Shown here: piece by piece, positions 6,230 through 10,363 of the stretch
Numbering within the stretch: the first letter of the stretch is position 1
How the letters are laid out: the number at the start of each line of letters is the position of its first letter
NCBI GenBank assembly: GCA_003724275.1
Contig: RHFA01000056.1
Span: 1-10,363, forward strand
Source of the DNA: Thaumarchaeota archaeon S13
Lineage (GTDB): Archaea; Thermoproteota; Nitrososphaeria; Nitrososphaerales; Nitrosopumilaceae
Reading direction: 5' to 3'
DNA length: 10,363 bases
Position numbers and translations under genes: made by a program
Notes under the pieces: model-generated
What the model was told of the DNA's origin: nothing
Seen by the model: only the letters and a program-made list of their open reading frames with translations
Database searches by the model: none

Positions 6230-7239
6230 GGCGCCCGCGTCCGTGGCACGTGGGCGCCGGAGCGGCGGCCGCTGCCGCAGCGGCCCTTGCCGCCGGGGCG
6301 GGAGGGCAGGCGCCAGACCCGATACTCTCGGCGGCCGTGATATACTCTAGCCTCCTGGTCCTCCTTGCGATCGGCCTCACGCTCACGTACATGACGACGC
6401 GAGTGCCCAACTTTGCGCACGCGTCCTCGGCCACGATCGGCGTCTATGCCGCGCTAGTCGTGTCCCGCGTGTGGGAGGCCTCGCCATACCTGTCAATCCC
6501 GCTGGCCTTTGCGGTCGCCGGCGCGACGTCACTCACGCTCTACACGCTCGTCCTGCGCCCGCTCATACGCAAGCGCGCCTCGCAGGCGATCCAGATGATA
6601 TCGACGCTCGCCTTTGACCTCGTGCTGATCGCTGCCCTAAACATAGCGGCCGACCACATTGTGCGCGCATACCAGGTCACGGCCCGCGAGTTCACGCTGC
6701 GCAGCTATGACGCGCAGGTCGGAGACCTCCCCGCGGTCCTCTTTGTGGCTCCCGTGGCGATCGCCGGAATCGTCGTCACGCTCCACCTGGTCCTCAAGAG
6801 GACGCGCTTTGGGATAGCAATGCGCGCGACGATTGAAAACCCCGACCTCTCCAGCGTCGTGGGCATAAACGTGCGGAGGGTGTACGGCGTGTCGTGGTTT
6901 CTGGGGGGCGGCCTCGCCGGCGTCGCCGGCGCGCTAATGTCGCTGTGGTTCCAGGGGGATCCCGGCCTCGGCGCGCTTCTCATACCGAGCATATTTGCGG
7001 CTAGCATTGTGGGCGGGTTTATGAGCATATACGGGGCCATAGCCGGCGGCGCGCTAGTCGGCCTCGCCGAGATACTCGGGACGCGCTGGCTCGCCGGCGA
7101 GCTCGGCTCGTGGGTAATCGCGTACAGGCCGCTCGTGCCGCTGGCGTTCATCGCCGCAACGCTAATGCTCGCGCCGCGCGGCCTGGCCGGAGTCGACTGG
7201 CGCGCCCTGGGGAGGAGGCTGCATGTCGCTCGGGCCTGA
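6226..7239 (+). CDS. livH: LivH-type permease of the branched-chain amino acid ABC transporter
   Basis: This 337-residue inner-membrane permease forms the translocation channel with LivM. After an Ala/Gly-rich N-terminus (1-30) come about eight hydrophobic segments, roughly 33-56, 66-82, 90-112, 122-145, 170-190, 222-242, 250-285 and 300-318. Hallmarks are VPNFAHAS (60-67), the cytoplasmic coupling loop RFGIAMRATIENPDLSSVVG (194-213), LGGGLAGVAGAL (226-237) and GGFMSIYGAIAGGALVG (263-279). The ATG at 6226 is the furthest-upstream usual start after an in-frame TAG at 6184-6186; GGGGGAG (6210-6216) lies nine bases before it. GTG at 6250 is an alternative. The N-terminal Ala tract (residues 11-22) makes it slightly longer than standard LivH. 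It overlaps livM by 17 bases. Confidence 0.92.
   Translation: MRRPRPWHVGAGAAAAAAAALAAGAGGQAPDPILSAAVIYSSLLVLLAIGLTLTYMTTRVPNFAHASSATIGVYAALVVSRVWEASPYLSIPLAFAVAGATSLTLYTLVLRPLIRKRASQAIQMISTLAFDLVLIAALNIAADHIVRAYQVTAREFTLRSYDAQVGDLPAVLFVAPVAIAGIVVTLHLVLKRTRFGIAMRATIENPDLSSVVGINVRRVYGVSWFLGGGLAGVAGALMSLWFQGDPGLGALLIPSIFAASIVGGFMSIYGAIAGGALVGLAEILGTRWLAGELGSWVIAYRPLVPLAFIAATLMLAPRGLAGVDWRALGRRLHVARA
7211..7218 (+). promoter_or_regulatory. Shine-Dalgarno motif for livM
   Basis: GGAGGAGG within the end of livH lies four bases before the ATG at 7223. It is the strongest such motif in the window and fixes the livM start, giving a 17-base overlap with livH. Confidence 0.7.
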
Positions 7240-8305
7240 GGTCACGTTTTTTGTCGACCTGCTCGCGATATACTCGATCTACCTCATAATCAACACCAGC
7301 CTAAACCTCGAGTTTGGCTACGCGGGAATACCAAACTTTGGCAAGGTCCTCGCCGTCGGCGTCGGCGCGTTCGTCGCCGCCGCCGTGCCCGGCCGCATGC
7401 TCGCCGGCATGGCCGGCATAGGCGGAGACTATATCGGCGACAACATTGCGATAATGTCCCAGGTCAACGCGTGGCTCCTAGACAACACGGGGGCCGGCAT
7501 CGCCGCGTTTGCCGTCACGCTCGCCGTCGCCGCGGCCGTCGGCGCGGCGATCGGCCTCCTCACGGCGTACCCCGCCATACGCCTCAGGGGAGACTATCTT
7601 GCCATCACGCTCCTGGCCTTTGGCGAGGGGATGCGCGTGATAGGGATCAACTATACAGAGATAGCCGGCGGCACGCTCGGCGTGCAGCTCCCCGACCCCC
7701 TCGTGTGGCTGCCGCCGGACCTGCGCTTTCCGGCGGCCACCGTGGGCCTCGTCATAATGGCCGCCGCGGCCGTGATATACGGCGACAGGCTCGTGCGCTC
7801 GCCGCTGGGCCGCCTGCTGCGGGCCGTGCGGGACAACGAGGTCGCCGCCGAGTCAGTCGGCAAGGACGTCATGCGTGCCCGCACAAAGACGATCATGGTC
7901 GCCGCCGCGATGGCCGCCGTAGCCGGCGCGCTCTATGCGTTTTACGTCGGCGGCGCGATATCGTTTGCCTATGACCGCCTAAACTGGACGTTCTGGCCGT
8001 TCATGATGATCCTCATAGGGGGACTCGCCAACAGCCGCGGCGTGCTCGTCGGCACGCTCGCCTTTGTGCTCGTCCGCAAGCTCATCACGTTCTACAAGGA
8101 CTCCCTGCAGGGCATCGTCCCCTTTGACGTCGTCTGGCTCGACTATCTCCTCCTCGGCGTCGTGCTCATAGCGGTCCTCCTCTACAGGCCGCAGGGCCTG
8201 CTGCCCGAGAGGCCCACGCCGACTGTCCGCGTGCCAGGCGAGGACGGGCCGGCCCCGCTCACGTCGCGCCTCGGCGCGATCGCGAGGCGCCTCGCCGGCG
8301 GCTAG
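7223..8305 (+). CDS. livM: LivM-type permease of the branched-chain amino acid ABC transporter
   Basis: This is the partner permease of LivH, 360 residues. LivM hallmarks are GYAGIPNFG (32-40), AIRLRGDYLAIT (118-129), the AGGTLGV loop (148-154) and the coupling segment SPLGRLLRAVRDNEVAAESV (193-212). GGLANSRGVLVGT (266-278) and the C-terminal YRPQGLLPERP (321-331) follow. Hydrophobic segments lie near 10-30, 41-55, 91-116, 125-140, 171-187, 224-248, 257-285 and 303-321. After YRPQGLLPERP an Arg/Gly-rich tail of about 30 residues follows. The 3' end overlaps the convergent ornithine cyclodeaminase-like gene by 47 bases. It is the second gene of the livHM unit. Confidence 0.93.
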   Translation: MSLGPEVTFFVDLLAIYSIYLIINTSLNLEFGYAGIPNFGKVLAVGVGAFVAAAVPGRMLAGMAGIGGDYIGDNIAIMSQVNAWLLDNTGAGIAAFAVTLAVAAAVGAAIGLLTAYPAIRLRGDYLAITLLAFGEGMRVIGINYTEIAGGTLGVQLPDPLVWLPPDLRFPAATVGLVIMAAAAVIYGDRLVRSPLGRLLRAVRDNEVAAESVGKDVMRARTKTIMVAAAMAAVAGALYAFYVGGAISFAYDRLNWTFWPFMMILIGGLANSRGVLVGTLAFVLVRKLITFYKDSLQGIVPFDVVWLDYLLLGVVLIAVLLYRPQGLLPERPTPTVRVPGEDGPAPLTSRLGAIARRLAGG

Positions 8306-9770
8306 GCCCGCGGCCGGGCCCGCGGCGGATCCTCGCGGCCTCGGTGGCCACGAGCGGGAGGAACGCGCCGACGTCAGTCACGACGCCCAGGGCCTGCCAC
8401 GTGCCGCGGTCTATGAGCTTTGTGACTGCGGGCTGGCTGATGTCGATGACTACCACCTTTACGTCGGCAGGCAGCATGTTCCCCGTGGCGATCGAGTGGA
8501 GCATCGTGGAGACCATGATGACCATGTCGGCCCCGCGCAGCGCGCGGCGGTACTCGGCCTGGGCCTCGACCATGTCGGTTATGACGCCGGGCAGGGGCCC
8601 GTCATCGCGTATCGACGCGGCGAGGACGAGGGGCACGCGCGCCCTGGTGCACTCGTAGACTATGCCACGGCGCAGCCTCCCCGAGGAGACCATCCTGGCA
8701 AACGAGCCGGCCCCAAACACCGCGTTGACTGCGTCCATGTGGTTGCGGTGGCCGCGGACGGCGAGCGTCCCGTCGCTGACGTTCATGCCAAGCGACGTGC
8801 CCATCGTGGCATACTCGATGTCGTGGACCGCGAGCGCGTTTCCGGCGAGGACCGCGTCGATGAGGCCCGCCCTGACCATGCCGGCCACGGCGTCTGCGGC
8901 CCCCGTGTGGACTATGGCCGGCCCGCCGACCAGGACAATGCGGCCCCCGCGGGCCTTTGTGGCGACAATGTCCTCGGCGACGCGGCGCGCAATGTGCCGC
9001 GTGGGCCGCTCGCTTGAGCTGCTGCTGCCCATAAACTCAAACACGTTGACGCCCTCGCGCGGCCTCTGCGGCGGCGTGACGCGTATGCCCTCCTCGCCGA
9101 CGACCACCATGTCGCCGCGCCTCACGAGGCGCGGTGGCACGCACGAGGCGCGCCTGCCCCTGACCACGATGCACTTGTCCATCATCATGCCGTCGACCTC
9201 GACCCACCTTCCGCCGACCCTGACCTGCGTGCGGTTGTTCGTCGTGCTGTAAAAGTCCGGAGGCATGACCATGTCGCGCCTCGCGGCCCGAAGGGCCGCC
9301 TCGCCGGGCTCGCGCGGGGACGCGCCGTGCCTGTAGACCTGCTCTAGTATCGCCTCGAGGCCCTCGGCCGTGCCGGCGCTCACGAGGAGGCGCGCGCGGC
9401 TCTCGTCGCCCTTGCGCCTGCCTATCTCGATCTCGAGGACCTCAAACTCGCCGCCCATGTCCATGACCGAGTCAAAGACCCTCGAGAGCGTCATCGAGTC
9501 GACAATGTGCCCGCTCACCTCGACCTCGCGCTCGTGCCTCGCCATCGCGCCCCCCGCCGAGCGCGCGCCAACAAAAACCTTGGCCTCGCGCCCCTGCACG
9601 GGCAGCCTGACCTCGCCCCTGTACTCGCGCACGCCGTCGGCCTCGAGGCACTCCTCTATCTCGCGCCTCCTCGCCGGCCCGATGCCCTGCGCGACGGCCT
9701 TTGCCATGCCCTCCGGGCCACAGGGCGCCGCGGCGCGCGCGCAGCCTGCGGGCAGGCGGCCCATGGCCAT
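8259..9770 (-). CDS. Archaeal-type ornithine cyclodeaminase-like protein (TIGR00300, LOR/SDH-type domain)
   Basis: The conserved part begins at VEVSGHIVDSMTLSRVFDSV (84-103) and GGEFEVLEIEIGRRKGDESRA (106-126), the family's N-terminal hallmark. The C-terminal half is Rossmann-like and probably binds NAD: GGRIVLVGGPAIVHTG (275-290), AVLAGNALAVHDIEYATMGTSLG (306-328) and VVVIDISQPAVTKLIDRG (439-456). Related archaeal proteins and the C-terminal domain of cyanobacterial AgrE/ArgZ convert ornithine to proline plus ammonia, so a role in proline synthesis or nitrogen recycling is likely. The start is uncertain: ATG 9770 (503 residues), ATG 9707 (residue 22) or ATG 9545 (residue 76, nearest the usual family start). 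The extension is open and protein-like. The Arg/Ser-rich last residues are encoded antisense to the livM end. Confidence 0.85.
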   Translation of the reverse strand: MAMGRLPAGCARAAAPCGPEGMAKAVAQGIGPARRREIEECLEADGVREYRGEVRLPVQGREAKVFVGARSAGGAMARHEREVEVSGHIVDSMTLSRVFDSVMDMGGEFEVLEIEIGRRKGDESRARLLVSAGTAEGLEAILEQVYRHGASPREPGEAALRAARRDMVMPPDFYSTTNNRTQVRVGGRWVEVDGMMMDKCIVVRGRRASCVPPRLVRRGDMVVVGEEGIRVTPPQRPREGVNVFEFMGSSSSSERPTRHIARRVAEDIVATKARGGRIVLVGGPAIVHTGAADAVAGMVRAGLIDAVLAGNALAVHDIEYATMGTSLGMNVSDGTLAVRGHRNHMDAVNAVFGAGSFARMVSSGRLRRGIVYECTRARVPLVLAASIRDDGPLPGVITDMVEAQAEYRRALRGADMVIMVSTMLHSIATGNMLPADVKVVVIDISQPAVTKLIDRGTWQALGVVTDVGAFLPLVATEAARIRRGPGRGPSRRRGASRSRRGAT

Positions 9771-9818
9771 GTCCCGTCACATGCTGCCTGACTCCGGCCA
9801 GGCGGCCACCGGACAGAT

Positions 9819-9825
9819 CTTTATG
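9819..9825. promoter_or_regulatory. Shared TATA-like element between divergent genes
   Basis: CTTTATG on the plus strand (CATAAAG on the minus) is the only AT-rich element in the 83-base gap. On the plus strand it would start transcription about five bases before the ATG at 9854. On the minus strand it would start about 25 bases before the ATG at 9770. One element may serve both genes, or only the plus-strand one. Confidence 0.45.
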
Positions 9826-9853
9826 TTGGGGGTCTAGGGGGGCGGGGGGCTGT

Positions 9854-10363
9854 ATGGCGACAGAGCTGATCGCGACGGGGGCAATAGTGGTGAGCGCCGT
9901 GGTGGCAACCATGCTCGTACTCAGAAAGTGGATCCACGATGAGGGCAAGAGGCACGAGGACATGAGGCAAAGGCACGAGGATGCCCAAAATGACAAAATA
10001 TCAAAGCTGACGACCGCAGTCGAGAAGCTGTGCATGCAGCGCGAGGACGACCGCAGGGTCGCCGAACAGCGCCGCGAGGACAGTTTAAAGAGGGAGGGAG
10101 CTACTAGGGAAGAGATGGCAGAGATCAAGTCCCAACTCAGGAACCTGTGCCAGCAGCACAAGGAGGACAGAGAAGAGCAAAGGGCGGCGAACAGGGAACT
10201 TGGCTCTCGGATAGACGACTTGGGGGAAAAGGTGACCGCCCTTGGGGAGAGGCTTACCGGGATAGAGTCGCAGTTTGTCACGTTCAGGGATCTTGTGACC
10301 CCGCACGTGCTGCCGGCGCGGCGTCCTAGCGACATGGACACAGACGCGGCACACGCGCAAGAC
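9854..10363 (+). CDS. Membrane-anchored coiled-coil protein (partial, runs off the 3' edge)
   Basis: The frame stays open from the ATG at 9854 to the last base, giving 170 visible residues. Residues 5-23 form a single hydrophobic helix followed by RKW, so the rest is probably cytoplasmic. Residues about 28-145 are very rich in Glu, Asp, Lys, Arg and Gln with heptad-like spacing, typical of a long coiled coil. Two similar blocks, LCMQREDDR (59-67) and LCQQHKEDR (98-106), lie about 39 residues apart, hinting at an internal repeat with paired cysteines. After 150 the chain becomes Pro- and Asp-rich. No catalytic domain is visible. It could be a structural, scaffold or DNA-organising protein. I recognise no family, and composition-driven similarity to other coiled coils would mislead. 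Confidence 0.8.
   Translation, partial: MATELIATGAIVVSAVVATMLVLRKWIHDEGKRHEDMRQRHEDAQNDKISKLTTAVEKLCMQREDDRRVAEQRREDSLKREGATREEMAEIKSQLRNLCQQHKEDREEQRAANRELGSRIDDLGEKVTALGERLTGIESQFVTFRDLVTPHVLPARRPSDMDTDAAHAQD

Noticed and set aside
5754..6434. Minus-strand frame of 226 codons across the gap before livH
   Set aside because: It is antisense to both the nuclease-like gene and livH, with Ala/Arg/Pro-rich low-complexity sequence.
9370..9837. Plus-strand frame of 155 codons opposite the cyclodeaminase N-terminus
   Set aside because: Ser/Thr/Pro-rich shadow of the minus-strand gene. It ends in the shared promoter region and shows no motif.
9472..10341. Minus-strand frame of 289 codons across the right end
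   Set aside because: It is Ser/Leu/Cys-rich antisense of a convincing coiled coil and runs through the cyclodeaminase start region in another frame.

Overview
The window looks like GC-rich archaeal DNA. Three plus-strand starts have an AT-rich TATA-like element centred about 27-28 bases upstream, the spacing of leaderless archaeal transcripts. Intergenic gaps are very short, TTG and GTG starts occur beside Shine-Dalgarno (SD) motifs, and the last complete gene belongs to the archaeal ornithine cyclodeaminase-like (TIGR00300, LOR/SDH-type) family. A marine ammonia-oxidising archaeon (Nitrososphaerota/Thaumarchaeota, Cenarchaeum-like because of the high GC) is my best guess. This rests on style and family knowledge, not on a database match.

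Most of the window is one branched-chain-amino-acid-type (LIV/HAAT) ABC importer split into three transcription units. Plus strand 110-2644 holds two tandem paralogous membrane-anchored substrate-binding proteins. Minus strand 4138-2641 holds the two ATPases, LivG then LivF, which converge on the binding-protein genes and share a CTAG in their stops. Plus strand 6226-8305 holds the two permeases, LivH then LivM. Together these make a complete importer: receptors, a permease pair and an ATPase pair. The substrate cannot be read from sequence.

Between the ATPases and the permeases sits a two-gene plus-strand insert (4339-5998). It encodes an unrecognised 314-residue protein and, overlapping it by 8 bases, a 240-residue protein with a PD...DxK nuclease-like core. 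A sampled part of the second gene is about 48% GC against about 72% in a sampled part of livM, so it may have a different origin. This is the least explained part of the window. The insert is followed by a nested inverted repeat (6000-6057). After that comes the permease promoter, whose predicted transcript starts at a 20-codon mini-ORF joined to livH by an ATGA overlap.

The right end holds a minus-strand ornithine cyclodeaminase-like gene (9770-8259) with an unusual N-terminal extension. Divergent from it is a plus-strand gene for a membrane-anchored coiled-coil protein that runs off the window (9854-10363). There are no tRNAs, rRNAs, CRISPR arrays or insertion sequences that I can recognise. 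The non-coding gaps are 4139-4338, 5999-6225 and 9771-9853, all under 300 bases.
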